Positions 7,269 through 15,488 are shown, counted from the first letter of the stretch. The stretch is 43,008 nucleotides of DNA from Candidatus Aminicenantota bacterium (GCA_026991555.1 JALXBI010000098.1:1-43008), one strand, 5' to 3'. A program made the numbers and translations. Notes: generated from the sequence alone by a model not told the origin.

Positions 7269-8840
7269 TTAAATCTCCCCGTTTTCCTCCCTCAAATAAT
7301 GGGCTCCTATGCTCCTTCGGTTCATAAGGGCCGCTCTTACAACCTCCTGGGCAACTATAATCCCATTTCTCAGACCTATTATGGCATCGTTGACCCTGGC
7401 GGTCCTGTAGAAACTTTCTATTCTATGATAAAGATATCTAAGATCGGATATGGCCCTCTGGAGCCTCCTCTCCGTCCTTATTATCCCCGCGTAATTCCAC
7501 ATGGTGTGTTTTATAAATACCCAGTCCTGAACTATAAGGGCCGGGTCAACTTCCATCTCGTTTTTGGGCCTTTTCCAGGGAGGGATTTTATGAAACGGAA
7601 GCTCCCCAACTTCCCTTTTTGCCATATCTTCGGCAGCCCTCCATCCCCAGGTAAGTCCCTCTAAAAGGGAAGTGGAAGCCAGACGATTGGCCCCGTGAAC
7701 CCCTGTGCAACTTACCTCCCCCACCGCATAAAGCCCATCCAAGGAGGTTCTTCCCCAGGTATCCACAAGAACTCCCCCGATGCTGTAATGGGCAGCGGGG
7801 ACCACGGGGATGGGCTGGCGGGTAATGTCTATTCCCAATTCCCTGCACTTTCTATAAATTTCGGGAAACCTCTCGGGAATGTTAATCTTAAGGGAGGAAA
7901 GGTCCAGCAAAACATAATTATCCCCCCTCCTGTGGAGCTCTTCGTATATGGCCCTTGCCACCACATCCCTGGGGGCAAGCTCCCCCTGGGGCGTGTATTT
8001 GTGGAGGAAGGGCTGGCCGTCTTTGGTAAGGAGCTTAGCTCCTTCCCCCCTTACTGCTTCTGAGATAAGGAAACCATCGGCATCCCTGTGGAAAAGGGAA
8101 GTGGGGTGAAACTGGATAAATTCCATGTGAAGCAGCCTGGCCCCTGCCCTGGAAGCCATGGCATACCCGTCTCCCCTGGCCCCTTCCGGATTGGTGGTGT
8201 GAAGGTAAATTCTCCCAAGGCCACCTGTTGCTAAGGCGGTGAATTTTGCGAAAAATCTCCTTATCTCCCCGGAATCATTGTTCAGCACATAGGCTCCCAG
8301 GCACCGGGGTCTCTTGTATGCCTCCAAGGGGTCTTCGGCATGATGGGTATTTGTTATAAGGTCCACTGCAGTGTGATGGGTGAAAATATCTATGTTGGGG
8401 GATGCATCTAAGGCCTTCCATAAGGCTTCCATTATGGCCTTTCCGGTCCTGTCCCCCACAAAGAGGATTCTTCTTCTGGAATGGGCCGCTTCCCTCCCGT
8501 AGAGGAATTTTCCGCCTTTTCTGGCAAAGGGAACCTTCAGGGTCTTTACGAGAAACTCCTCCACAATTTTTGGTCCTTCGCTGGAAATCACCTGGACCGC
8601 CTCAGGATTATTTATCCCGGCCCCGGCTCTTACTATGTCCTGGTAAAGAAGCTCCGGACTGTCATCCTCTCCTAAGGCCACAATACCTCCCTGGGCATGG
8701 TATGTGTTGTTTTCCCGCTCCCCTCTCCCTTTGGTTACTAAGGCCACCTTAAATCCCAGCTGTGCCGCCCTCCAGGCCAAAGTTCCCCCGGCAATTCCAG
8801 AACCGATTACGAGGACATCGTAATAAAGGGCATCGCTCAT
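7269..8840 (-). CDS. nadB: L-aspartate oxidase
   Basis: 523-aa flavoprotein that oxidises L-aspartate to iminoaspartate, the first step of de novo NAD synthesis. The FAD dinucleotide motif VIGSGIAGGTLAW is at residues 11-23, followed by NNTYHAQGGIVA. The catalytic region has TNPEGARGDGYAMASRAGA and AHYSIGGVLVDTWGRTSLDG; HGANRLASTSLLEG is the second FAD contact. These distinguish it from fumarate reductase/SdhA. The C-terminal helical domain is complete. It overlaps nadC by 4 nt. Quinolinate synthase (nadA), the next enzyme, is not in the window. Confidence 0.96.
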   Translation of the reverse strand: MSDALYYDVLVIGSGIAGGTLAWRAAQLGFKVALVTKGRGERENNTYHAQGGIVALGEDDSPELLYQDIVRAGAGINNPEAVQVISSEGPKIVEEFLVKTLKVPFARKGGKFLYGREAAHSRRRILFVGDRTGKAIMEALWKALDASPNIDIFTHHTAVDLITNTHHAEDPLEAYKRPRCLGAYVLNNDSGEIRRFFAKFTALATGGLGRIYLHTTNPEGARGDGYAMASRAGARLLHMEFIQFHPTSLFHRDADGFLISEAVRGEGAKLLTKDGQPFLHKYTPQGELAPRDVVARAIYEELHRRGDNYVLLDLSSLKINIPERFPEIYRKCRELGIDITRQPIPVVPAAHYSIGGVLVDTWGRTSLDGLYAVGEVSCTGVHGANRLASTSLLEGLTWGWRAAEDMAKREVGELPFHKIPPWKRPKNEMEVDPALIVQDWVFIKHTMWNYAGIIRTERRLQRAISDLRYLYHRIESFYRTARVNDAIIGLRNGIIVAQEVVRAALMNRRSIGAHYLREENGEI

Positions 8841-9658
8841 AGGACCTCCAGAAGAAGGCTTATATCCGAGGAACGGAAGGAATGGGTGAGGCTGCCAATG
8901 GAAATCATATCAACCCCTGTGGCAGCCACTTCCCTTACATTCTCCAAGGTTATACCTCCGGAGGCCTCAAGTTCCACCTTTCCCTTAGCCAAGGAAACCG
9001 CCTTCCTCATCTCCTCTACCGGGAAATTATCAAGCATTATCCTATCGGCACCTGCCTCAAGGGCCTCCTGGAATTCCTTAAGGTTTTTCACTTCCACCTC
9101 AACGAATTTTCCGCTCCTCCTTGCCCTTTTTATTGCCTCGGATACCGAACCTGCTATTTCTATGTGATTCTCCTTAATAAGGACCATTTCCCTGAGGTCA
9201 AACCTGTGATTCTCCCCTCCACCCATCTTCACCGCATATTTTTCAAGAAGCCTCAAAAGCGGAGTGGTTTTCCTTGTATCCATAATTTTTACCCCGAAAT
9301 CCTTCACGGCTTCCACGAATTTCCGGGTGGTGGTGGCTATACCGCAAAGCCGCTGGAGGAAGTTAAGGGCCACCCTCTCTCCCCTCAAAATGGAGGAAGC
9401 TTCCCCCTCCACTGTAAAAAGAACCTCCCCAGGGGAAAAATCCTGGCCCTCTTCCTTCCTCTGGGTGAAAATCAGGGAGGGGTCCAGGACCTTAAAGACC
9501 TTTTCAGACACCCATCCCCCTGCCATAATACCCGGGGATTTGGCCACAGCCCTGGCTCTTGCCCTCACCCCCCTTCCCACCACATATTGAGTGGTTACAT
9601 CCTCAAAGGCCCTGTCCTCTTCCAGGGCGTATTTCACCAGCTCGTCTAAACTGAGCAT
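8837..9658 (-). CDS. nadC: Nicotinate-nucleotide pyrophosphorylase (carboxylating)
   Basis: 273 aa, normal length. It converts quinolinate and PRPP to nicotinate mononucleotide. Diagnostic segments are ALEEDRAFEDVTTQ near the N-terminus, LNFLQRLCGIATTTRKFV, the quinolinate-binding MDTRKTTPLLRLLEKYAV, HRFDLREMVLIKENH, and LDNFPVEEM...LEASGGITLENV at the PRPP site. It is translationally coupled to nadB (4-nt overlap), and its start overlaps the stop of the upstream membrane-protein gene by one base. Confidence 0.96.
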   Translation of the reverse strand: MLSLDELVKYALEEDRAFEDVTTQYVVGRGVRARARAVAKSPGIMAGGWVSEKVFKVLDPSLIFTQRKEEGQDFSPGEVLFTVEGEASSILRGERVALNFLQRLCGIATTTRKFVEAVKDFGVKIMDTRKTTPLLRLLEKYAVKMGGGENHRFDLREMVLIKENHIEIAGSVSEAIKRARRSGKFVEVEVKNLKEFQEALEAGADRIMLDNFPVEEMRKAVSLAKGKVELEASGGITLENVREVAATGVDMISIGSLTHSFRSSDISLLLEVL

Positions 9659-10455
9659 CAGAATTCTATCCCGAATTTTTTGTGAACCGGAAGCACCATG
9701 ACCATGACCAAAAGAAGGTACCAGAGAAGCCAGTGTGCTCTTATACCGAGAAAGGAAATCAGCCTGGAGGGGTAATCAACGCTTATCCACGAAGCACAGG
9801 AGGAATTCATGGGGGGTTCCCAGGGATAAAGGAGCATTTCCCACTGGGGTTTTGAAAACCTTTTAGGAACCACATACTCGTTTCGAAGGCCGCTTACCAG
9901 CCTCTTACTTATCTTTTCCCCGTCGCAGGTGAAATAAATTTTCCCCTTACCCTTGCTAATAACCCTGAGCCTGAAGTCCACTTCTTCTAAGGCCTTCACC
10001 CTTACCCGAAGCTCTCCTTTATAAAGGGTAGAAGGAAGAAGATGAACATCTCCCTGGGATTTAACCTTTATCATGGCCACCTCTCCGGGATTAAAAGGTC
10101 TTGCTCCGTATCTCCACTCCATCTGAACGAACATGAAGAAAAGTATGGGGAAAAGCACGAAGAGGGGAACGAGGTTGAAGGCAAAATACCTCAAAACATT
10201 GGCCATAGCAGAGAAAAAGGACTTGGTTATAACCCACGGATGGTCCTTGTAAATTCTTATGGCTAAGATGTGGGCCTTTATGGCGTCCTTGGCCCTTCTT
10301 ACCTGGGAAGGAAAGGAAATCCAGCGGTAAACCAGAAGGACCAGAATAGAGGTTAAAAAACTGAACCAGAGAACTCCCCAGAAGGGGGAGAGATTCCTGA
10401 AGGGGTAAAGCAAAAAATCCGCCCCCCAGGTGGTGAGCTTGACCAGGGAGGACAT
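9658..10455 (-). CDS. DUF106/EMC3-like integral membrane protein, uncharacterised
   Basis: 265 aa. Predicted layout: a membrane segment at about 23-46, a charged helical stretch (SQVRRAKDAIKAHILAIRIY, 50-69), a second segment at 89-112 (NVLRYFAFNLVPLFVLFPIL), an extracytoplasmic beta-rich part (about 118-235) and a final segment near 240-257. One TM, a long cytosolic helical arm and a TM pair is the plan of the YidC/DUF106/EMC3 insertase group, and VPLFVLFPILFFMFVQMEW resembles family members; this is a by-eye match. It overlaps the small upstream gene by one base (TGATG) and sits between the phosphatase-superfamily genes and nadC. It may help insert or assemble the neighbouring membrane enzymes. 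Function not established. Confidence 0.68.
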   Translation of the reverse strand: MSSLVKLTTWGADFLLYPFRNLSPFWGVLWFSFLTSILVLLVYRWISFPSQVRRAKDAIKAHILAIRIYKDHPWVITKSFFSAMANVLRYFAFNLVPLFVLFPILFFMFVQMEWRYGARPFNPGEVAMIKVKSQGDVHLLPSTLYKGELRVRVKALEEVDFRLRVISKGKGKIYFTCDGEKISKRLVSGLRNEYVVPKRFSKPQWEMLLYPWEPPMNSSCASWISVDYPSRLISFLGIRAHWLLWYLLLVMVMVLPVHKKFGIEF

Positions 10456-10634
10456 CAGGAAATGTATCCCAGTCCCTTAAGTCTTTCCTCCTCGCCTCCG
10501 CCTTCTCCTTCCTCGGTGTATTCCCTGTTTATAAGGTGTTCCACCAGCTCTTCTACCGAGGAATACCCCTTCTTTTCCACAAGTTCCTTGGCCTTTTCAT
10601 AGGCTTCCTCGCTTATTTTCACCTTTTTTGCCAT
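10455..10634 (-). CDS. Small ribbon-helix-helix-like protein with C-terminal LGY motif
   Basis: A 59-aa gene in the gap between the membrane protein and the Tat-exported enzyme. It begins MAKKVKISEEAYEKAKELVE, continues KKGYSSVEELVEHLINREY, and ends in an acidic/glycine linker and EEERLKGLGYIS. Residues 1-38 have the strand-helix-helix pattern of CopG/RHH proteins, including the GYSSVEELVEHLI helix-2 phrase. A perfect AGGAGG lies 4-5 nt before the ATG, and it is coupled to both neighbours (8-nt gap and 1-nt overlap), so it is a real gene. The C-terminal LKGLGY recalls the LRTLGYAK end of the sulfatase-like protein in the same run. It could be a DNA-binding regulator or an adaptor; neither is proven. 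Confidence 0.78.
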   Translation of the reverse strand: MAKKVKISEEAYEKAKELVEKKGYSSVEELVEHLINREYTEEGEGGGEEERLKGLGYIS

Positions 10635-10642
10635 GGCTCCTC

Positions 10643-12610
10643 CTATATAAGTGGTTTTCCTTTAAAATCCGGAGGTGTTTCTACCCCGAAAAGTTTAAGA
10701 ATGGTAGCCGGAACATCCCACATGTGAGGCTTTCCCTTAATTTTGAAATTGCTCATAAAGGTGGCAAGAACCTGATTGGGATCTATACAATGGTCCCCGC
10801 TCCACCAGTCAAGGTTGTCGTGCACCGCCTCCTTGGTAATTCCTCCTATGGCCGAGGAATTGTCCATGCGATATCCCCTGTGAAACCCTATTATGAGATC
10901 CGGGGCCCTGCTTATATAATCCTTGGAGAAAATGTCTTCGGAAATGAAAACCGCTGAGACAGGATGTTCCCCTGTTTTAGGATCCCTGAGGTCAAGAAGT
11001 TTTGCTTTTATCTCCTCCATAATAGACCTTTTCTCCGAGGGAGAAACTATACCCTCTCCTTCTCTTCCCTTCAGATTTATGTAAAGGCCGTTCAGACCTA
11101 TGGAATAGGCAACGGAGTTTCCCCAGTCGGCCACCTCAACTATGTTGGAATCCGCATAATCGGAAACTGATGGTTTAAGATAACCGTTGTCAATTAGCCA
11201 CTTGTTTATGTTCACCCCCCGGCGGAAGGGGGCAAATCCGTGATCGGAAATCACCATGAACGGGACATTCTTGGGAAGTTTCCTCAGGGTATATCCCACC
11301 ACCTTGTCAAACCTTATATAAAGGTCCTCTATCATATTTCCGTATTTCCTGCTTTCGTCTGGATGGTAATAGGGATGCTTGGGGTCTGAAAGGGCCCAGA
11401 ACATGTGCTGGCCCTGGTCAAGGGAGGAATAATAGAAGAAAAGAAATCCCTTCCTCAGGGAAAGGAACCTCTCCAGTTCATACTCATATATCCTGTTGCT
11501 CTCGTCTAAGATGGACATGGACTGGGTAATGAAGTTCCCCACAGAGAAGGTGAGATTGCTCAGGGCCTTGGTATCCGCGGGAAGCCCTAAGGTATGGAAA
11601 AGCCCCAGCTTTTCTGCCAGTTCCTTTGAATAATCCTTGGGGGTAGAAAGGGGAAGGGCAGGGTCCTTGGGATCAACGCAGAGGGGGGAGATATAAAGCC
11701 GGAATTTTTCCCCTGCATCCAGAAGAAGAAACCTGACCATGGCCGTTATATGTTGAATTCCCTCCACCACTTCAAACTTCAGTTCCACCCATGGACTGAG
11801 CTCGCCCTCTTTGAGGAGTATCTCGTTCCCCTGAATGTCAATCCTGGCGGCCCTTGAACCCCGATCCAAGTAAACCTTAAAGGGTATGGTAAGGGGCTCC
11901 TCTTCCTCCTTCAGGGGATTTTGCGGTCCCTCTATCTCGGTTTCCATCTCGTCGTAATCGTTGAAATAAGCGTAATAAACCTTAGCTCCCGGAAGGTCCG
12001 CCTGAGCTTCCTTTTCGTCGCTGGTATAAAGGAAATAGGTCCCGTAGGTCCCTAAAAGGTCAGGGGTTCCCATACCTGCCAGGGTTCTTGCCTTGCTTTT
12101 CTCAGGAGGATAATTGGAGGGGACCTTGAAAACCGTTGAATCTATGTCGGCTTCCTCTAAATAATTCCAGAAGGCCTTTCCTCCCCGGTTAAGGACAACC
12201 TTTCCCCCTTTAAGGGGTATCCTCCAGCTGCCCAACTTCACAAAGTGGCTGGCGGGTATGGTATCGGACTGGGAAAACTTGGGCATGTAGGTCTTGGGGT
12301 CCCTGTGGATGAAATCGTAAATTCCGTAACCTCCAGGGTCCTTTCCGGTGATAAAACTTCCCCAGGCCACAGGACTCTGGGGAGGAGGGGTGGTGAACAT
12401 TTTGTGTATATAGCCGTTTTCGAGAAATTTCTTTATGTTGGGGAGCTTACCTTCCTTTACCATTTTCATGACCCTGTTGGGGTCCATACCGTCAAATCCC
12501 AGAACCAGAACCTTCCTCCAGGAATTCTCAGAAGCGAAAAGAGCCCTGGAGAAAAAATACGGAGCCGCAAACCCGGCCCCCATAAGTTTGAGAAATTCCC
12601 TTCTCTTCAT
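10643..12610 (-). CDS. Tat-exported alkaline-phosphatase-superfamily phosphohydrolase/phosphomutase-like protein
   Basis: 655 aa of the COG3379 type. The N-terminus MKRREFLKLMGAGFAAPYFF has a twin-arginine signal, so it is exported folded. Metal and nucleophile positions of the superfamily are visible: LGFDGMD (37-43), TPPPQSPVAWGSF with the likely nucleophile Ser79, VISDHGFAPFRRGVN, and WWSGDHCIDP near the C-terminus. Tandem with a paralogue (4-nt overlap) that shares the GFDGMD, SPVAW, DHGF-PFRRGVNIN and WSGDH motifs. Relatives range from phosphodiesterases to phosphoglycerol and phosphoethanolamine transferases; the substrate cannot be read from sequence. Confidence 0.85.
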   Translation of the reverse strand: MKRREFLKLMGAGFAAPYFFSRALFASENSWRKVLVLGFDGMDPNRVMKMVKEGKLPNIKKFLENGYIHKMFTTPPPQSPVAWGSFITGKDPGGYGIYDFIHRDPKTYMPKFSQSDTIPASHFVKLGSWRIPLKGGKVVLNRGGKAFWNYLEEADIDSTVFKVPSNYPPEKSKARTLAGMGTPDLLGTYGTYFLYTSDEKEAQADLPGAKVYYAYFNDYDEMETEIEGPQNPLKEEEEPLTIPFKVYLDRGSRAARIDIQGNEILLKEGELSPWVELKFEVVEGIQHITAMVRFLLLDAGEKFRLYISPLCVDPKDPALPLSTPKDYSKELAEKLGLFHTLGLPADTKALSNLTFSVGNFITQSMSILDESNRIYEYELERFLSLRKGFLFFYYSSLDQGQHMFWALSDPKHPYYHPDESRKYGNMIEDLYIRFDKVVGYTLRKLPKNVPFMVISDHGFAPFRRGVNINKWLIDNGYLKPSVSDYADSNIVEVADWGNSVAYSIGLNGLYINLKGREGEGIVSPSEKRSIMEEIKAKLLDLRDPKTGEHPVSAVFISEDIFSKDYISRAPDLIIGFHRGYRMDNSSAIGGITKEAVHDNLDWWSGDHCIDPNQVLATFMSNFKIKGKPHMWDVPATILKLFGVETPPDFKGKPLI

Positions 12611-14685
12611 AGTTTCACCCCCAGATTTTTCCCCTCCACGAAGGCGGGAGGGGCAACTCCCAGAAGGTCATAAACCGTGGGCGCTATGTCCATGAGGCTG
12701 GCAGATTGGGAGGAGAGCTTTTTGTTAGAGAAAAATATTCCTGGAATCTGCTCTGAAGTGAATCCGTGGTCCCCGCTCCAGCGTCTTGTATTGTCAACTA
12801 TTATGGGATAAGCCACCTTGCCCACGGCACTTTCCCAAGAAACCCTGTATCCCAGTTTATAGCCCACTATGATATCAGGGGCGTTTTTAACATAAGGCCC
12901 CCGGTATATTTCCTCCCTGAGGAAGGCAGAAGCTACAGGATGCTCACCCTTTTCCTCATCATAAAGCTTTAGAAGTTTTTCCCTTATCTCCTTTTTAAGG
13001 GCTTCGGCTTCCTTTGGAGGAACTATCCCCTCTTTTTCTCTTCCCTTCATGTTTATGTATATGCCGGAAAGACCGAAACCGTAAGCCACGGTTCTGGACC
13101 AGTCCACATCGGCGAACCATTTCCCGCTGCCGTCCCTTCCTTCCTTGAGGTGGAGATATCCCTCCTGCTGGAGCCATCCATTAATGTTTACCCCCCTCCT
13201 GAAGGGACCGAAACCGTGGTCCGAAACGATAAAGAGAACATCCCCCTTCCTAAGCCTTTTCAGGGTCTCACCCACTATCCTGTCCGCATCCTGATAAACC
13301 CTGTATATGGCCTCAACCACTTCCTTCTTCCTGCTATCCTTAGGGGCAGGGGATTGGGGGTCTATGTATCTCCAGAACATGTGCTGAATCCTGTCCGGAT
13401 ATTCAAAAACCGAAATCAGAAGTCCTTCCTTGGCCTTGGGCAGGGCGTCGAAGAATATCCTTTCCCTTTCCCTGTTGGCATTGTAAACCTGCTGGATATA
13501 GCCCTCCTCGTCTAAAACCCCCTCGTTCAGGGCCCAGGTATCCTCTGCCATGCCTAAGGTGGCGAAGGGACCATTCTTTTTGGCAAGATAAACCGCAAAG
13601 ATAGAAGGATGGGAAAGGGGCATGGCGGGCTTTTCCGGATTGAGGTTTATGGGGGAAAGGTAGAGCCTCAGGGGGGAAGTGGAATGGAGATACCACTGGG
13701 CAATCCCGGAGACCTTCACCAATCCTGCCTTGAAATCCATCCTGAACCAGGGGGAAAGTTTCCCCTTCTTAATTTCCATCTCCCCGTCCTCGGTCTTGAT
13801 CCTTACCGAATCCTCGCTTAAGGGAATTATTTTGAATTCCTTATAGAGTACCTCTCCCTTTTTAAAGGGATGGGGTGGCCCTGGAATTTTGCCCTGGTAA
13901 TAACCGTTATTCTTATGCAGTTTAAGGAAAAGGCCCTCGGAAAGCTCAAAATCCCCGGGCTTTTCTTCCTCGGAAAAATAGGTGAAGGTCCCCTGGGTTC
14001 CCCGAAGGTCAGGGGTTCCGAGACCCGCAAGCTGCAGGCCATAGAACTTCTCCGGGGGAAAGGTAAAGGGAACCCTGAGCACCTGAGCATAAACACCGCT
14101 TGAGCCAAGGACCTTCCACATGGCCCTGCTCTTTCTGAGGAGCTCTATTTTAGGCTTGCTTACGGGAATCTCCCATTTGCCTATTTTTATGTATTTTTTA
14201 GGGGGAAGAATTTCGGAGGCGGAAAGTTTGGGGAGATAGGTTTTAGGGTCCCTGGCCAGAAAGTCAAATATATTGTGCTTTCCCGGATTTACTCCAGTGG
14301 AAAAGGTGGACCAGGCCACCGGGGAAAGGGGTGGCTCTGTGCTTCTAAGGGGGAGAAAACTTCCCTCCTCCGCTAACTTGCGGAAATTGGGGAGTTTCCC
14401 CTCGTCCATGAGCTTTGAGGTTAGCCTGTAGTCCATCCCATCAAATCCCAGAATGACCACCCTCTTGACCTTGGCCTTTTTCAGGGCCCTGGCCCTTTTG
14501 ATGGCCCTTATTATCACCCTTATAGGCAGGGTGAGAAGGTTAAATATAGCCACGAAAAAGGCCAGAAAAACGAAGAGAAACGAGCCCAAGAAGGCAAAAC
14601 CTGCCCCGGGGCCCACATAGGCCAGGAGGGGAAGGGGGATGAGCCCCACAAAAATTATCAACCAAATCTTTTTTCTCATGCCCAA
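12607..14685 (-). CDS. Membrane-anchored alkaline-phosphatase-superfamily protein (paralogue of the next gene)
   Basis: 692 aa, first gene of the 11-gene run. Two N-terminal hydrophobic stretches (about 5-22 and 28-58), with AYVGPGAGFAFLG between and into the second, anchor it before a basic RAIKRARALKKAKVKR segment. The catalytic domain then starts VVILGFDGMD (76-85), with likely nucleophile Ser121 in PPLSPVAWSTF, VSDHGFGPFRRGVN and RRWSGDHGF. Because the basic stretch precedes the domain, topology is not certain. The gene is preceded by a sigma70-like promoter and palindromic operator. Role unknown; a lipid head-group or surface glycan phosphotransferase/hydrolase is a reasonable guess. Confidence 0.85.
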   Translation of the reverse strand: MGMRKKIWLIIFVGLIPLPLLAYVGPGAGFAFLGSFLFVFLAFFVAIFNLLTLPIRVIIRAIKRARALKKAKVKRVVILGFDGMDYRLTSKLMDEGKLPNFRKLAEEGSFLPLRSTEPPLSPVAWSTFSTGVNPGKHNIFDFLARDPKTYLPKLSASEILPPKKYIKIGKWEIPVSKPKIELLRKSRAMWKVLGSSGVYAQVLRVPFTFPPEKFYGLQLAGLGTPDLRGTQGTFTYFSEEEKPGDFELSEGLFLKLHKNNGYYQGKIPGPPHPFKKGEVLYKEFKIIPLSEDSVRIKTEDGEMEIKKGKLSPWFRMDFKAGLVKVSGIAQWYLHSTSPLRLYLSPINLNPEKPAMPLSHPSIFAVYLAKKNGPFATLGMAEDTWALNEGVLDEEGYIQQVYNANRERERIFFDALPKAKEGLLISVFEYPDRIQHMFWRYIDPQSPAPKDSRKKEVVEAIYRVYQDADRIVGETLKRLRKGDVLFIVSDHGFGPFRRGVNINGWLQQEGYLHLKEGRDGSGKWFADVDWSRTVAYGFGLSGIYINMKGREKEGIVPPKEAEALKKEIREKLLKLYDEEKGEHPVASAFLREEIYRGPYVKNAPDIIVGYKLGYRVSWESAVGKVAYPIIVDNTRRWSGDHGFTSEQIPGIFFSNKKLSSQSASLMDIAPTVYDLLGVAPPAFVEGKNLGVKL

Positions 14686-14760
14686 CTTTTTATTATACCT
14701 CCTTTTTAATCTTTAGGGAAACCCAATCCAAAAAGGCCTCCCCCGGATTATTACAAGTTT

Positions 14761-14783
14761 AATTTTAGAATAATTCTAAAATT
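14761..14783. promoter_or_regulatory. Perfect 23-bp palindrome, probable operator
   Basis: Arms AATTTTAGAAT and ATTCTAAAATT are exact inverted repeats around one A. The core TTAGAAT-A-ATTCTAA has the 7-1-7 layout of Fur-family boxes and differs from the PerR consensus TTATAAT-N-ATTATAA at one position per half. It lies between the -35 and -10 of the minus-strand promoter, so a bound protein would block RNA polymerase. The binding protein is unknown. Confidence 0.7.
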
Positions 14784-14789
14784 TGTCAA
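14762..14789 (-). promoter_or_regulatory. Promoter of the 11-gene minus-strand run
   Basis: Minus strand: perfect -35 TTGACA (14784-14789), 16-nt spacer, -10 TAAAAT (14762-14767; 5 of 6 to consensus). The first gene begins at 14685, leaving a leader of about 70 nt. The spacer is filled by a perfect palindrome. Confidence 0.7.
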
Positions 14790-14811
14790 GCCCCTCCTGA
14801 AAACTTTTTGG

Positions 14812-14840
14812 TTGATTCTTCGTAATGTTTAGTGTAGAAT
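14812..14840 (+). promoter_or_regulatory. Promoter of the tetR-efflux operon
   Basis: -35 TTGATT (14812-14817), 17-nt spacer, -10 TAGAAT (14835-14840). Predicted start near 14847, inside the adjacent inverted repeat. Back-to-back with the minus-strand promoter, with about 22 bp between the two -35 elements. Confidence 0.72.
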
Positions 14841-14858
14841 TTAAACTAAATAGTTTAA
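14841..14858. promoter_or_regulatory. Perfect inverted repeat, probable TetR autoregulatory operator
   Basis: TTAAACTA-AA-TAGTTTAA: 8-bp arms with a 2-bp spacer, directly after the -10 and over the predicted transcription start, 12 bp before the tetR start codon. Position and symmetry are those of a TetR-family operator. Confidence 0.72.
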
Positions 14859-14870
14859 GAAGGAGGGAAA

Positions 14871-15488
14871 ATGTCGGAAACCTGGAAGGACATAGCAAAA
14901 AAGGCCCAGGAAAGGGCAGTTATAGGCGCTGCCACAGAGCTTATCGGGGAAAAGGGATTCGTCCTTACCACCATGGACGAGATAGCAGAAAGGGCAGGGA
15001 TTTCCAAGGCCACCATATACAAGCTCTTCCCTTCCAAGGAAGCCCTTCTTGTAAGGGTTATGGAATCCATTAACGAGGAAATAGTGGGAGAGATAAAGGA
15101 GCTTAAACCTGGGGAATTCCCCGAAGTTTTCCCCAGGTTACTGGACCTATTCCTTTCTCAGGTGGAGCGAAGGCAAAATTTCGTCAGGCTCCTCACCACA
15201 GAGGCTTTTTCCCACGGACCCTTTCTAAAGGAAGGAAGAAAAGCCCTTTATCGCAAGATTATAGAGAACAGGAAGTTTTACAGGCAAACCATTGAAAAAC
15301 TGGTGGAACAGGGGAAAAAATCCGGTTATATAAAGGACCCACCCAAAATGGTCTCTGGTTTCATACTTGCCACCCTCAAGGGGGTGGTTTCCGAAACCCC
15401 CTTTTATCAGGGGGAGGAATTCAGGGAATTTCTGAATTTCATTAAGAAAAAAATACTCACCATGGTGGGTCTGGGAGGTGAAAAATGA
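14871..15488 (+). CDS. TetR/AcrR-family transcriptional regulator of the efflux operon
   Basis: 205 aa. The N-terminal helix-turn-helix domain reads AATELIGEKGFVLTTMDEIA (about 21-40) and ERAGISKATIYKLFPSKEAL, the standard TetR signature; the remaining ~150 residues are the divergent ligand-binding/dimer domain. SD AGGAGGG is 4-5 nt before the ATG. It is the first gene of a four-gene operon with tolC-, adaptor- and RND-type genes, each overlapping the next by 4 nt, so it most likely represses its own operon through the inverted repeat at 14841-14858 and is released by a pump substrate. Ligand unknown. Confidence 0.93.
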   Translation: MSETWKDIAKKAQERAVIGAATELIGEKGFVLTTMDEIAERAGISKATIYKLFPSKEALLVRVMESINEEIVGEIKELKPGEFPEVFPRLLDLFLSQVERRQNFVRLLTTEAFSHGPFLKEGRKALYRKIIENRKFYRQTIEKLVEQGKKSGYIKDPPKMVSGFILATLKGVVSETPFYQGEEFREFLNFIKKKILTMVGLGGEK

